From IMG/VR virus record IMGVR_UViG_3300035698_007197, positions 1 to 59,134 of that record: a stretch of DNA of 59,134 nt; one strand, written 5' to 3'. Origin of the DNA: a virus. A program made the translations under genes and the position numbers. The notes under the pieces are model-generated. The model worked only from the letters and a program-made list of their open reading frames with translations. It searched no databases and had not been told where the DNA came from. Every line of letters starts with the position of its first letter. The first letter of the stretch is position 1. Below, in pieces: positions 12,859 through 20,101 of this stretch.

Positions 12859-13170
12859 ATGACCGTAACCGTCAACGTCCGCACCCGCGCAGTAGGTGCA
12901 ACCGTCAAGATTGGCGAAGTCGAGACTGAGGTTCCCGCCCGCTCGGACAAAGACTTCTTTGTCGATGGCACCCTCGATCTCACCATCACCGAAGCCGATC
13001 CCGCCGCGACAGCCGAGAACCCCAACCCTCCACTCGATAACAAGAACGTCCCAGGCCGTCAACAGAATGACGAGCTGACGAAGCCGGCGGATGGCTCTTC
13101 CTTCGATCACGACGGCGATGGAAAACCGGGCGGCAGTCTACCGAAGAGCAAGGCTTCCTCGAAGTCCTAA
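12859..13170 (+). CDS. Hypothetical beta-rich protein
   Basis: The protein has 103 aa. The first 50 residues alternate hydrophobic and polar (V-T-V-N-V-R-T-R, L-D-L-T-I-T) like a small beta sandwich. The rest is an Asn/Pro/Asp/Lys-rich flexible tail. It has its own promoter and terminator, so is probably abundant. A small virion or envelope-binding protein is possible but unproven. Confidence 0.75.
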   Translation: MTVTVNVRTRAVGATVKIGEVETEVPARSDKDFFVDGTLDLTITEADPAATAENPNPPLDNKNVPGRQQNDELTKPADGSSFDHDGDGKPGGSLPKSKASSKS

Positions 13171-13187
13171 CTTCTTCCGACCACCTT

Positions 13188-13216
13188 GGGCCCCGCTTCG
13201 GCGGGGTCCATACTTT
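13188..13216 (+). terminator. Hairpin terminator
   Basis: GGGCCCCGC (13188-13196), TTCG tetraloop, GCGGGGTCC (13201-13209), then ATACTTT. This is a stable 9-bp stem (one G-T pair) 18 bp after the stop. The U-tract is weak. Confidence 0.75.
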
Positions 13217-13227
13217 AGGGGTAGACC

Positions 13228-13617
13228 ATGAAGTTCCTCAAGAAATACCGAGTTCCCGAGAGCGCCATCACTGAGAAGGGATTAAAGCGACTGCTCAAGA
13301 GGGCAGCTCGTGACTATTCTTCTCTCAGCGACTGGGCGGTAGATCACGGTATCACCCCACAGGCTGTTTCAGCTTTTATGCGCGGAACCCAAGGCGCAGG
13401 TCTTCAGATACCTCGGGCTTTAGGCTATCGGCCGCAAACTGTTTTCCTTCCGGATGATGAAGCCCTGATTGCAAACCGTCCTCCTCCCCGGAAACCCACA
13501 AAGAACCCCACAAGTAAGGTTGACCATTCAAAGGACCCCGTGGAGAAGAAGTGGTCCAAGGCTAAGGATCCTCGAAAGGAAGCCAAGAAGCGATTAAAGA
13601 AGAGGAGTCGTCGCTAA
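13228..13617 (+). CDS. HTH domain protein with basic tail
   Basis: The protein has 129 aa. Residues 30-70 (S-D-W-A-V-D-H-G-I-T-P-Q-A-V-S-A-F-M-R-G, then R-A-L-G-Y) match a Cro/C1-type or XRE-like helix-turn-helix as found in many phages. The last 40 residues are very basic (K-K-R-L-K-K-R-S-R-R). DNA binding is well supported; the regulated target is unknown. The stop overlaps the next start. Confidence 0.75.
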   Translation: MKFLKKYRVPESAITEKGLKRLLKRAARDYSSLSDWAVDHGITPQAVSAFMRGTQGAGLQIPRALGYRPQTVFLPDDEALIANRPPPRKPTKNPTSKVDHSKDPVEKKWSKAKDPRKEAKKRLKKRSRR

Positions 13618-13964
13618 TGCCCGAACTCTTCTATGGCACCCTTCCCGACGAGAGCAAGCGCAGGCTCTACACCGCTCGGCCTCTGAGGCAGATTGAGAGC
13701 GGGATATTTGACCACTGGAAGATAAGGAAGCTTGGCCCTAAGGAGCGGCTGACCCACATAGCTCTTCTGTGGTGGTTCCGGGAGAAAAAGCATACGGGAT
13801 TAGCTTGGCATGATGGGCGGGGAAAGGAGCAATCTATCTTTCTTCCCCAACTTCTTCCTCAGACCACTGTCCTCCCTTTGTCACGAGAGCTATTCGGTGA
13901 CATCATACCCTCAGCTATAACCCTCCGGGTGCTGAATGAGAGAAGGCCCTATTTCTATGATTAA
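13617..13964 (+). CDS. Hypothetical protein
   Basis: The protein has 115 aa. Basic and Trp/Phe-rich (A-L-L-W-W-F-R-E-K-K-H). No known motif. It sits between an HTH gene and the DNA ligase and overlaps the ligase start by 8 bases. Confidence 0.65.
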   Translation: MPELFYGTLPDESKRRLYTARPLRQIESGIFDHWKIRKLGPKERLTHIALLWWFREKKHTGLAWHDGRGKEQSIFLPQLLPQTTVLPLSRELFGDIIPSAITLRVLNERRPYFYD

Positions 13965-14856
13965 ACGTCCAATGAAGGGAGCGGCTGTCGAAGACCTTGA
14001 GGTAGTACGCTTCCCCTGCATCACTATGCCGAAGATCGACGGGTTCCGCTGCGTCCTAGCCGACCGTGCTCATACCTCTCGATTGGCCTCCTTCCCCAAT
14101 CACTCCTTCATGCGACAAACCAAGGGAGTTCTTCCTCGAAGGGGCATCCTCGACTCTGAAGCTGTCTGTGGTCTTCACTACGGCCCGGGAGTTCTGCAAC
14201 GAACCTCCAGCGGCTTGACTTCCGAGCAGGGTGATCCCGATTGGTACCTTCACGCCTTCGACACTTTTGAGCCCGGGGTTCCCTATGCTGAACGACTAGA
14301 GCACGTCACCCTCCTAGCCCGACTCTCTAATAATGATCGCATCCGTCCTTTGGAATATAGGTGGATATACAACTATAAAGAATTGGAGGAATATATTACC
14401 GAGTGCCTTGAACGGGGGTTTGAGGGGATTATCACCCGAGATCCCCTAGGTCACTATAAAGAGGGTAAGTCCACGTTGAAGCAACAGGGCATGCTCAAGG
14501 TAAAACCATTCGAAGACTTCGAAGCTCGCATCACCGGTTACTATGAAGAAATGGAGAATACCAATGAAGCGAAAAGGGAAAAAACGGGGAAGCTCAAAAG
14601 GTCATCATCGAAGGCGGGGAAAAAACCGAAAGGCACACTCGGCGGCTTCATCGGTAAAACCCTCAAGGGAGGAGTCGAAGTCCGGGTTGGGGGAGGCTTC
14701 ACCGCAAAGCAACGCCGAGAATTCTGGCTTCGAAAAGATGAGCTGGTGGAGGCCGGTGCGGTGATGAAGTGTAAGAAACAGAAAGTGGGTGAGAAAGACA
14801 AGCCTCGACACCCCAACTTCCTGTCCTTGAGGCCGGAGTGGGATTTGGCAGAATAA
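13957..14856 (+). CDS. ATP-dependent DNA ligase
   Basis: The protein has 299 aa. It joins nicked DNA through an enzyme-AMP intermediate. Motif I is K-I-D-G-F-R (Lys near residue 28 is the adenylated residue), motif IV is G-F-E-G-I-I-T-R-D-P and motif V is M-L-K-V-K-P. A C-terminal OB-fold region follows (F-T-A-K-Q-R-R-E-F-W). It is a minimal phage-type ligase without extra N-terminal domains. ATG 13957 is preferred over 13936 because AGAAGG lies nine bases upstream. A Lys/Ser-rich insert sits between the two domains (residues about 205-225). Confidence 0.9.
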   Translation: MIKRPMKGAAVEDLEVVRFPCITMPKIDGFRCVLADRAHTSRLASFPNHSFMRQTKGVLPRRGILDSEAVCGLHYGPGVLQRTSSGLTSEQGDPDWYLHAFDTFEPGVPYAERLEHVTLLARLSNNDRIRPLEYRWIYNYKELEEYITECLERGFEGIITRDPLGHYKEGKSTLKQQGMLKVKPFEDFEARITGYYEEMENTNEAKREKTGKLKRSSSKAGKKPKGTLGGFIGKTLKGGVEVRVGGGFTAKQRREFWLRKDELVEAGAVMKCKKQKVGEKDKPRHPNFLSLRPEWDLAE

Positions 14857-14861
14857 GCAAG

Positions 14862-14890
14862 TTGCCTCTTTGTTCTTGTCATTGTATAAT
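14862..14890 (+). promoter_or_regulatory. Sigma70-like promoter
   Basis: TTGCCT (14862-14867), 17-bp spacer, TATAAT (14885-14890), 6 bp to ATAACAACGAAAGG. The AACAAC element is kept but no stem is evident. Confidence 0.75.
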
Positions 14891-14918
14891 TGGGGTATAA
14901 CAACGAAAGGTGAATTGA

Positions 14919-15161
14919 ATGTCTAAACGAGTAATTGAGATTTCCGCTGGGGATGCGAAGCAGGTGCGCGCCATCCTATTGACCCACGCTGAATTGCAGG
15001 ATCAGCAGGCGATACCTTCGATGGAGCTATTGGCTCGATTGAAACGAGATAATCCCCGCCCCGACGAGACTGTAGCTGAAATGATCGAAGATCTTCGCAG
15101 TCAAGTTAACGACCTCGAGGCTGACAGCGACAACCTACAGCGCATTGCTGTGCACTTCTAA
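14919..15161 (+). CDS. Small acidic coiled-coil-like protein
   Basis: The protein has 80 aa with SD GAAAGG. The C-terminal half (M-I-E-D-L-R-S-Q-V-N-D-L-E-A-D-S-D-N-L) has heptad spacing typical of a short coiled coil. The function is unknown. Confidence 0.7.
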   Translation: MSKRVIEISAGDAKQVRAILLTHAELQDQQAIPSMELLARLKRDNPRPDETVAEMIEDLRSQVNDLEADSDNLQRIAVHF

Positions 15162-15172
15162 GGAGACGACTG

Positions 15173-15592
15173 ATGCAAGCAAGTGAAGCACTACAACGAG
15201 TTATCGCCGCAGCTATCGGTGCGGAGGATGGCCGGTCGATTGATCCTGACGATGAGAACTACAAGCAGGACCAGGTAGCTATTGCTATCTGTCAGGCTGT
15301 TCTTAATACGGCGATCCCCGTGGCACGGTTCCGTGCCTTCTTTCAGATCGATAATATCCCGGGCAAGCAGGACGGTTACGAGTACACCATCTGCGCCGTA
15401 TCAATCGGCGAGATCCAGGCGGCTTTAAGACACGCGGGATGGAAGAGCAACATTCAAGTTCAGGTAACCCTGTGGGAACAGGAACAGGCCGGCGCCGAAA
15501 TGCTCAGTGGCTATCAAGGCGCGACTTCCCAACAATACCGGAAATGGGTCGATAGCCTCGATCACTTCCAGGATGGGGTGAGTGTCAACTGA
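15173..15592 (+). CDS. Hypothetical protein
   Basis: The protein has 139 aa with AAGGAGAC before ATG 15173. It looks like an alpha/beta protein with a Gln-rich second half. No cysteine cluster or catalytic motif is visible. The stop overlaps the next start. Confidence 0.7.
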   Translation: MQASEALQRVIAAAIGAEDGRSIDPDDENYKQDQVAIAICQAVLNTAIPVARFRAFFQIDNIPGKQDGYEYTICAVSIGEIQAALRHAGWKSNIQVQVTLWEQEQAGAEMLSGYQGATSQQYRKWVDSLDHFQDGVSVN

Positions 15593-16080
15593 TGGCTCGT
15601 AAGAAGCTTGACCCCTTGGAGGCTGATCGTCGCAAGAAGGCTCGCGCTGCTGAACGGCGTAGACTTCGTAAACTAGGACAGTCAGCCTCCCCTACTTCCC
15701 ATAGGTCGAAGCGGCCTATGGAGAAACCCCGTTTCCCCAATGAGCTATTTGATTGGGCCGAGGATATTCCCGAAAACCCCAAGGACCTCAATTGGCTAAT
15801 CGTATTGGGAGTCAAGGCTGCCGCTGACCGCATAATCAATGGGGCTCGGACTCGCCCCTTCTATATCTCCGTTCATTGGCCTCAGGGCTCCGGTCCTGAG
15901 CCTTCCTTTGACTTCTACCCCTGTGGCTATTTCCGTTCGGGGGACCGAGTATATTATAGCTTTGCCTTTCCCGATCATCGGGATGCGGTTTTTCGGGTAT
16001 ATCGCAAGAAGCTGAAGGCTCATAAAGAAACCCGCGAGTCCGTGATTAAAGCTCACGCTCGAGCATATCCCAAGAAGTAA
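15592..16080 (+). CDS. Hypothetical protein with basic N-terminus
   Basis: The protein has 162 aa. Residues 1-45 are dominated by Arg and Lys (A-E-R-R-R-L-R-K-L). Residues 60-150 form a mixed domain with aromatic strands (F-Y-I-S-V-H-W, Y-Y-S-F-A-F-P). It may contact nucleic acid through the N-terminus. It is the last gene of the early + strand block. Confidence 0.7.
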   Translation: MARKKLDPLEADRRKKARAAERRRLRKLGQSASPTSHRSKRPMEKPRFPNELFDWAEDIPENPKDLNWLIVLGVKAAADRIINGARTRPFYISVHWPQGSGPEPSFDFYPCGYFRSGDRVYYSFAFPDHRDAVFRVYRKKLKAHKETRESVIKAHARAYPKK

Positions 16081-16084
16081 ATAC

Positions 16085-16244
16085 AGACGTCTTAGGTCAT
16101 CATCGCTTGTGTGATCGCGCAACGCATAGTTGCACGTTGATCGATGATCCTGAGACGTCTCTGGGTGTATCCAGGGCAGGCTTAGGTGAATGATACAGTG
16201 CATTTACGCGCAATCATGCGTAAATGCGCGCCAAAACACCTAAG
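16085..16244. other. Structured non-coding segment with nested inverted repeats
   Basis: The gap 16081-16314 holds no convincing gene. Element 1: arms 16085-16105 and 16142-16160 (both containing AGACGTCT and CATCG/CGATG) enclose a second stem GCAAC (16119-16123)/GTTGC (16129-16133), a near-continuous hairpin of about 76 nt. A short stem CTGG/CCAG follows (16161-16174). Element 2: CTTAGGTG (16181-16188) and CACCTAAG (16237-16244) enclose a perfect 10-bp stem GCATTTACGC (16200-16209)/GCGTAAATGC (16218-16227). TTAGG and CCTAA appear again at about 16270 and 16293. It could be a structured RNA, packaging site or origin. Confidence 0.7.
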
Positions 16245-16314
16245 GATTTATCTCTTAATGTCCCCAGCTATATAACCTTAGGAGTACGAGATCCTAACCC
16301 AGCAAGGACCTTCC

Positions 16315-16785
16315 ATGGTAATCCTCGAGATTAAGAAACACTTCCAACTAAGAGTTATCGAATGGTGGAGTGCCAGTGTTATGGCTACCTGGGGGTTCCT
16401 AGTGCTACTGGTCCCAGCCATGTTTCAGGAACAGGAAGTCTTCTCGGGGATGCTTCAATTCGCTCCCCAGCATATATGGGGCCTTGCTGCTTTTATCTCG
16501 GGACTCCTTCGACTGGTGGCACTCACCATCAATGGGTTCTGGGCTCGAACACCCCTTGTCCGATGGTTCACCGCAATGATCGGCATCTCCATATGGTTTA
16601 GCATTACAACGGGTCTATTCTATGCCCCTGTCCTGAGTACAGGACTTGTCGTCTATGCTTGGCATATGGTCGCGGATATGTATTCCGCCTATCGCTCTGC
16701 ATCGGATTTCCACGAAGCCGAGCTCCAACGAAAACTCAAAGAACAGGGCGAGTCCGGGAATGTCAGTAGTATCCACAGCCAATGA
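16315..16785 (+). CDS. Multi-span membrane protein
   Basis: The protein has 156 aa with AAGGACC before ATG 16315. It has about four hydrophobic segments (residues 20-40, 57-72, 88-105, 108-122), then a charged helical C-terminus. It sits just upstream of the terminase region together with a second membrane protein. A holin-like or envelope-modifying role is possible, but a separate holin candidate follows the endolysin at 42126. The start overlaps the end of the structured non-coding zone. Confidence 0.75.
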   Translation: MVILEIKKHFQLRVIEWWSASVMATWGFLVLLVPAMFQEQEVFSGMLQFAPQHIWGLAAFISGLLRLVALTINGFWARTPLVRWFTAMIGISIWFSITTGLFYAPVLSTGLVVYAWHMVADMYSAYRSASDFHEAELQRKLKEQGESGNVSSIHSQ

Positions 16786-17089
16786 GATCGCAGCAATAGA
16801 TTGGAACATAGTCGCCGCTGCCATTGCCACCTTGATAGTTACGGGGTTCGCCACGTGGCAGGGACTAAGGAAGGGCAAGGAAAAGGCCGCTGATCCCAGT
16901 AAGTCCGATACCACCTCAATCGTAGGTGCTTCCTTGATAGAGACCTCTTCTGTTCATCGTCTCTCCGAAGAACTCAAAGATAACACCGCCGCACAGAAAG
17001 AGGTGAGTACTCTTCTTCGGGACTTAGTCTCGGAGACTCGACGGTCGAATGACCTGGTCTTGATGGGTCAACGCTTTTCTAGCAAATAG
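16760..17089 (+). CDS. Single-span membrane protein with helical tail
   Basis: The protein has 109 aa. ATG 16760 lies inside the end of the previous gene (26-bp overlap). Residues 14-32 (I-V-A-A-A-I-A-T-L-I-V-T-G-F-A-T-W) span the membrane. Residues 60-105 are a charged helix. The type is seen near terminase genes of alphaproteobacterial phages, but its role is not known. Confidence 0.7.
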   Translation: MSVVSTANEIAAIDWNIVAAAIATLIVTGFATWQGLRKGKEKAADPSKSDTTSIVGASLIETSSVHRLSEELKDNTAAQKEVSTLLRDLVSETRRSNDLVLMGQRFSSK

Positions 17090-17094
17090 ATATT

Positions 17095-17130
17095 GACACC
17101 AGGCCGGAGTAGTGATAGCCTAGAGGTGTC
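17095..17130. other. Hairpin between convergent gene groups
   Basis: GACACC (17095-17100) pairs with GGTGTC (17125-17130), and inside it AGGC with GCCT. It lies between the 3' ends of a + and a minus gene group, where a two-way terminator is expected. There is no U-tract on either strand. TTGACA-17-TAGCCT (17093-17121) on the + strand within it could instead be an antisense promoter. Confidence 0.35.
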
Positions 17131-17641
17131 GGGGACGTAAGTCTTCTGATAGGAACCGTGGGTGCTTCGGCTCGCCATTGAGCGCGACCTCTAAGCATTG
17201 AAGCTCTAATCCAGCGTCGTCAGCCAACTGCCGAACGAAGCGCCCACGTTCTTGATGCTTAACACCCCATGCACAGATCACGGGAATATCTCGATCAGCA
17301 GCAAACTCAAAGATTGTAGATAACCACCAATCATTCTTAGGACCGACTGCTACACTCATCTCCCGAGGTAGGTTCTCGGGTCGGCTAGTCCGATAGGCGT
17401 AGATATTAAGCACGAGGATCCCGCCATACCCCCACCGAGCTGCATAGCGCATAGTCTTGCAAATCGTCGGATCATTCTTCCGCCAATCAGCTGTGGAGGG
17501 GTTCATCATCACCCAGATAAGAACGGGCTTATCCGGCTCCCAGCATCGATACAACCACCAGCGATAAAGTCCATCTATTGAGATTGATGCTTCGGAGACC
17601 TTGATGTCGAGGTCCTTCACGCTTATTCTTTGGGTGGCCAT
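17120..17641 (-). CDS. DUF1643 family protein
   Basis: The protein has 173 aa. M-M-N-P-S-T-A-D (residues about 47-54), D-P-T-I-C-K-T-M-R-Y-A (about 60-70), V-L-N-I-Y-A-Y-R-T (about 81-89) and the final H-P-R-F-L are the hallmark blocks of DUF1643, a widespread family of unknown biochemical function found in phages and bacteria. It is the second gene of a two-gene minus-strand unit with 17623-17859 and is probably accessory. Confidence 0.85.
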   Translation of the reverse strand: MATQRISVKDLDIKVSEASISIDGLYRWWLYRCWEPDKPVLIWVMMNPSTADWRKNDPTICKTMRYAARWGYGGILVLNIYAYRTSRPENLPREMSVAVGPKNDWWLSTIFEFAADRDIPVICAWGVKHQERGRFVRQLADDAGLELQCLEVALNGEPKHPRFLSEDLRPRHL

Positions 17642-17859
17642 TTGAACCTCCAGTTACCTTTCTTGTCTGCCTTTGCCATTCGTTTCTCCCACTTCTTTCG
17701 AAGCTTCTTGTCCCGGGCTGTCTGCTTGACAGGCTTCCATTTCCACTTGCCCTTCTTGCCGGGCACCGCGATTGCCAGAGGCTTCAACCCTTCTGTGGGA
17801 GGAGGACCTAGCCAACCCCCCTCGGGAGTATCATCCTTTATGCGTTGTTTACGGGCCAT
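17623..17859 (-). CDS. Small very basic hypothetical protein
   Basis: The protein has 78 aa, about one third Lys/Arg, with repeated W-K and K-W patches (K-G-K-W-K-W-K-P). SD AAAGGAGAA precedes the start. Probably a nucleic-acid or nucleoprotein-binding protein. It overlaps the DUF1643 gene by 19 bases. Confidence 0.65.
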   Translation of the reverse strand: MARKQRIKDDTPEGGWLGPPPTEGLKPLAIAVPGKKGKWKWKPVKQTARDKKLRKKWEKRMAKADKKGNWRFKWPPKE

Positions 17860-17869
17860 AATTTCTCCT

Positions 17870-17898
17870 TTGACTTATGGTAAAACCTGAATTATCCT
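17870..17898 (+). promoter_or_regulatory. Sigma70-like promoter
   Basis: TTGACT (17870-17875), 17-bp spacer, TATCCT (17893-17898). The leader has an imperfect stem (ACCTTTCACC with GGTGTGAAGG, about 17905-17939) near the predicted 5' end. It overlaps the translation-start region of the divergent minus-strand gene. Confidence 0.65.
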
Positions 17899-17968
17899 TA
17901 GGGAACCTTTCACCGGCTCGAGCGTTGATGGTGTGAAGGACAACAACCCTACGTAGAGGAGAATACCC

Positions 17969-18448
17969 ATGAGTACTTTTGGACAAGACGCCGCGACTAC
18001 TGATAACAATGCCAAGGCCGCACAGTCGGGTACGCCTAAGGATGATGCCACGAAGACCGACATCGAGAATGCGGACAAAGCCGTCGAGAATGCCGGGGAA
18101 GACAATACGGATGACGAGACTGCTGCGGAAGCAGCTGATCGCCATATTGCTTCGACCGAACTTCCTGTCGGTGATGTCACCGATCCGGAAACGCAGGCTC
18201 TTGAGGATCGTGAGGATCCCGACTCCGACTTCGAGACAGCGGAAGCTGCAGAGGCCGCGGAGAAGATCGTTCCCGGTGCCAAGGAGGGTCCGCAGGTGGA
18301 CGGCACTGTTCGCAATGATCTGGGCAAGGTAGCCTATGCTCCTCCGGGATCGAAGAATGCCGCAGTCAATGGTGTCCAAGAAGATGCTTCCGGTCACGTC
18401 GACTCGGTGGGCACGGACAACAGCTCCAAATCCGGTACCCGCATCTAA
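17969..18448 (+). CDS. Acidic, Ala/Asp-rich disordered protein
   Basis: The protein has 159 aa. Ala, Asp, Glu, Thr and Asn dominate with no hydrophobic core, so it is probably disordered. It has its own promoter and a strong terminator, suggesting high expression. Location just before the terminase and its make-up would fit a small virion, decoration or scaffold-like protein; there is no homology to prove it. Confidence 0.7.
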   Translation: MSTFGQDAATTDNNAKAAQSGTPKDDATKTDIENADKAVENAGEDNTDDETAAEAADRHIASTELPVGDVTDPETQALEDREDPDSDFETAEAAEAAEKIVPGAKEGPQVDGTVRNDLGKVAYAPPGSKNAAVNGVQEDASGHVDSVGTDNSSKSGTRI

Positions 18449-18476
18449 CCGTTGCGGTATCACTTGACTACCAGAA

Positions 18477-18505
18477 GCCGTCGGGGGAAACCTCGGCGGC
18501 TTTTT
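18477..18505 (+). terminator. Rho-independent terminator
   Basis: A 10-bp stem, GCCGTCGGGG (18477-18486) with CCTCGGCGGC (18491-18500), GAAA tetraloop, then TTTTT (18501-18505). Classic intrinsic terminator for the gene at 17969. It ends exactly at the stop codon of the convergent gene. Confidence 0.9.
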
Positions 18506-19017
18506 CATAGCTTGGCCCAGTGAGGTGGTTTACGCCTCGTCCATTTGGGAGCTCGTTTATCGTCCGGCCATCTGCTGTTAAGGTAGGTCTTGTAAGCCTC
18601 AAACGTCGGTAGGTGACTGAAGTCAAGACCAAGCTTCTTGTGCCTAGCGCCGTTGTAGAAGTCGTCCTCCTCCATCTTCGGGGTAAACATGGTCAGGTAA
18701 GGCCATCGAAAAGTAAGACCTTCAAGCACAAGATGACAGGCATGCTTTCTTCCTCGTCGGTATATTATCTCCTCACCATAAGCAATACCCAGAGCATAGA
18801 GCCATCGAATGGGATTAAGGTTTTGATGATCGGATGCCCATTTTGTTATGGGATGGTTGACGTGACAGCTTCGATAAGGGGTAGCCTGCTCACCGCTTTG
18901 CTCATTGATGACTGTGCAGATTATTTGGGCGGTTTCCAGTATCATCTTGTTCAGTCGCTTATCATCCAGAGCCCTAGCGCATATTCGCGGGTGACGTGAT
19001 ACGGTAAAGATATTCAT
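18505..19017 (-). CDS. Pyr_excise-like (pyrimidine dimer glycosylase-like) protein
   Basis: The protein has 170 aa. The N-terminus (P-R-I-C-A-R-A-L-D-D-K-R-L-N-K-M-I-L-E-T) and the block N-H-P-I-T-K-W-A, later R-W-L-Y-A-L-G, match a phage family commonly annotated as Pyr_excise, related to T4 endonuclease V, which cuts DNA at UV-induced pyrimidine dimers. Enzymatic activity in this family is often untested, so the DNA-repair role is provisional. The stop of the preceding gene overlaps its start. Confidence 0.6.
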   Translation of the reverse strand: MNIFTVSRHPRICARALDDKRLNKMILETAQIICTVINEQSGEQATPYRSCHVNHPITKWASDHQNLNPIRWLYALGIAYGEEIIYRRGRKHACHLVLEGLTFRWPYLTMFTPKMEEDDFYNGARHKKLGLDFSHLPTFEAYKTYLNSRWPDDKRAPKWTRRKPPHWAKL

Positions 19018-19463
19018 CGCTTCTTCCTACATCCAGGACCGAAGCCCAGTTTAATTGATAGAGGGTCTGTCAGGTCCCTACCACATTTACCACATTTTCC
19101 GCGATGGTAAAACTGCAAATGTCCGCTGAGTGTACCGTAGTTGATCTTAGCCCAGAACCAGGAGAATACGCTGAAGTGTTCACAGGATCGGAGTTCTAGC
19201 GGAACTGCCGTCGTCCAGCGGAACACGCCATTCCTGTCGATCATCCCTATATATTCATAACCGTCCGAGAGTCGGTTGACCCACCAAACGTCTTTCTGTT
19301 TGCCCCGCCGAACCTTGAAGGTAAGGTGTTTGCCAGTCTGTTGAGACTTAAGGGTGAACTTCGCATTGCCGGCCAGGACGTAGTCCTTCATGCTTTGTAT
19401 ATCGTTGACCCGATGCTCAAAGGGTAAATCTAACTGCTCCTGTGATTTCTCTTTAACCGTCAT
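19014..19463 (-). CDS. DUF6011-type zinc-binding protein
   Basis: The protein has 149 aa. The C-terminus (H-R-G-K-C-G-K-C-G-R-D-L-T-D-P-x-S-I, then G-F-G-P-G-C-R-K-K) is the signature of DUF6011, with three cysteines of a predicted zinc site. The N-terminal 100 residues form a beta-rich domain (F-T-L-K-S-Q, T-F-K-V-R-R-G). The function is unknown. SD ACAGGA. It is first gene of a two-gene unit. Confidence 0.75.
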   Translation of the reverse strand: MTVKEKSQEQLDLPFEHRVNDIQSMKDYVLAGNAKFTLKSQQTGKHLTFKVRRGKQKDVWWVNRLSDGYEYIGMIDRNGVFRWTTAVPLELRSCEHFSVFSWFWAKINYGTLSGHLQFYHRGKCGKCGRDLTDPLSIKLGFGPGCRKKR

Positions 19464-19506
19464 ATGGAATTATCCTGTCAGTAATTGCGTGTTTTGCCCT
19501 ATGGGG

Positions 19507-19535
19507 GAGATACAGTCATTTTAACCTGTAGTCAA
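19507..19535 (-). promoter_or_regulatory. Minus-strand sigma70-like promoter
   Basis: On the minus strand TTGACT (19535-19530), 17-bp spacer, TATCTC (19512-19507). It drives 19463-18505. It sits at the start codon of the terminase small subunit gene, so the two units are divergent. No equally good + promoter is seen in this 71-bp gap. Confidence 0.65.
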
Positions 19536-20101
19536 TGAAAGTTCAACCAGTCATGTCTCGTTTTGTCCGGACGCATAAAGCTAGAAAGATATTCCTCGAT
19601 CAGCTGTCGGTCGGCAACTCCCTGTCCTTTGCTGCTCACGCAGCGGGGGCCACCGTTCGGAACTTCAAAAGGTGGCGTGAGGATGACGAGAATTTCTCCC
19701 AGGATTGGGATGAAGCCATCGAGGAGGGGACCGACTTCATTGAGGACGTGGCTTTGGATCGGGCAATGAAGAAATCCGATCCCCTCATGCAGATGATATT
19801 GAAGGCTCGCCGGCCAGATAAGTATGACCGGGGAAGCAAGCTCGAGCTTAGTGGAGGAATAAATGTTGAAGGCTCAAAAGCCAAGTTGCTCAATCGTATT
19901 GCGAGGCTCCAGGCTCAAGGGGACGTTTCCTCGAGCGACGGTGAAGAGAAGTCTGAAGCACTTGGGAATAAATCCCCAGAAACGCCCCTCCTCCCAGCCC
20001 CCGCCAGTGGTAAAGATGGATCTCGACCCATACGGGGGTCCAAACGTCGTGCAGCGGTTGAGGGAAGCGGACGGAAGAAAGCTGCGCAACCATCATCTTA
20101 A
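19535..20101 (+). CDS. terS: Terminase small subunit
   Basis: The protein has 188 aa. The small subunit recognises phage DNA for packaging. Residues 15-50 (F-L-D-Q-L-S-V-G-N-S, A-A-H-A-A-G-A-T-V-R-N-F-K-R-W) form the N-terminal HTH typical of TerS, followed by a helical region (I-E-D-V-A-L-D-R-A-M) and a Ser/Lys-rich tail. It directly precedes TerL. ATG 19535 lacks a clear SD; ATG 19553 is an alternative. Confidence 0.8.
   Translation: MKVQPVMSRFVRTHKARKIFLDQLSVGNSLSFAAHAAGATVRNFKRWREDDENFSQDWDEAIEEGTDFIEDVALDRAMKKSDPLMQMILKARRPDKYDRGSKLELSGGINVEGSKAKLLNRIARLQAQGDVSSSDGEEKSEALGNKSPETPLLPAPASGKDGSRPIRGSKRRAAVEGSGRKKAAQPSS

Noticed and set aside
16315-16785. Naming the four-span membrane protein the holin
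   Set aside because: A two-span protein directly behind the endolysin is the stronger candidate; position near terminase alone is insufficient.
17093-17121. TTGACA-17-TAGCCT as an ordinary promoter
   Set aside because: It would only transcribe antisense to the end of the DUF1643 gene and it lies within a hairpin at the end of convergent units; listed as an uncertain hairpin instead.
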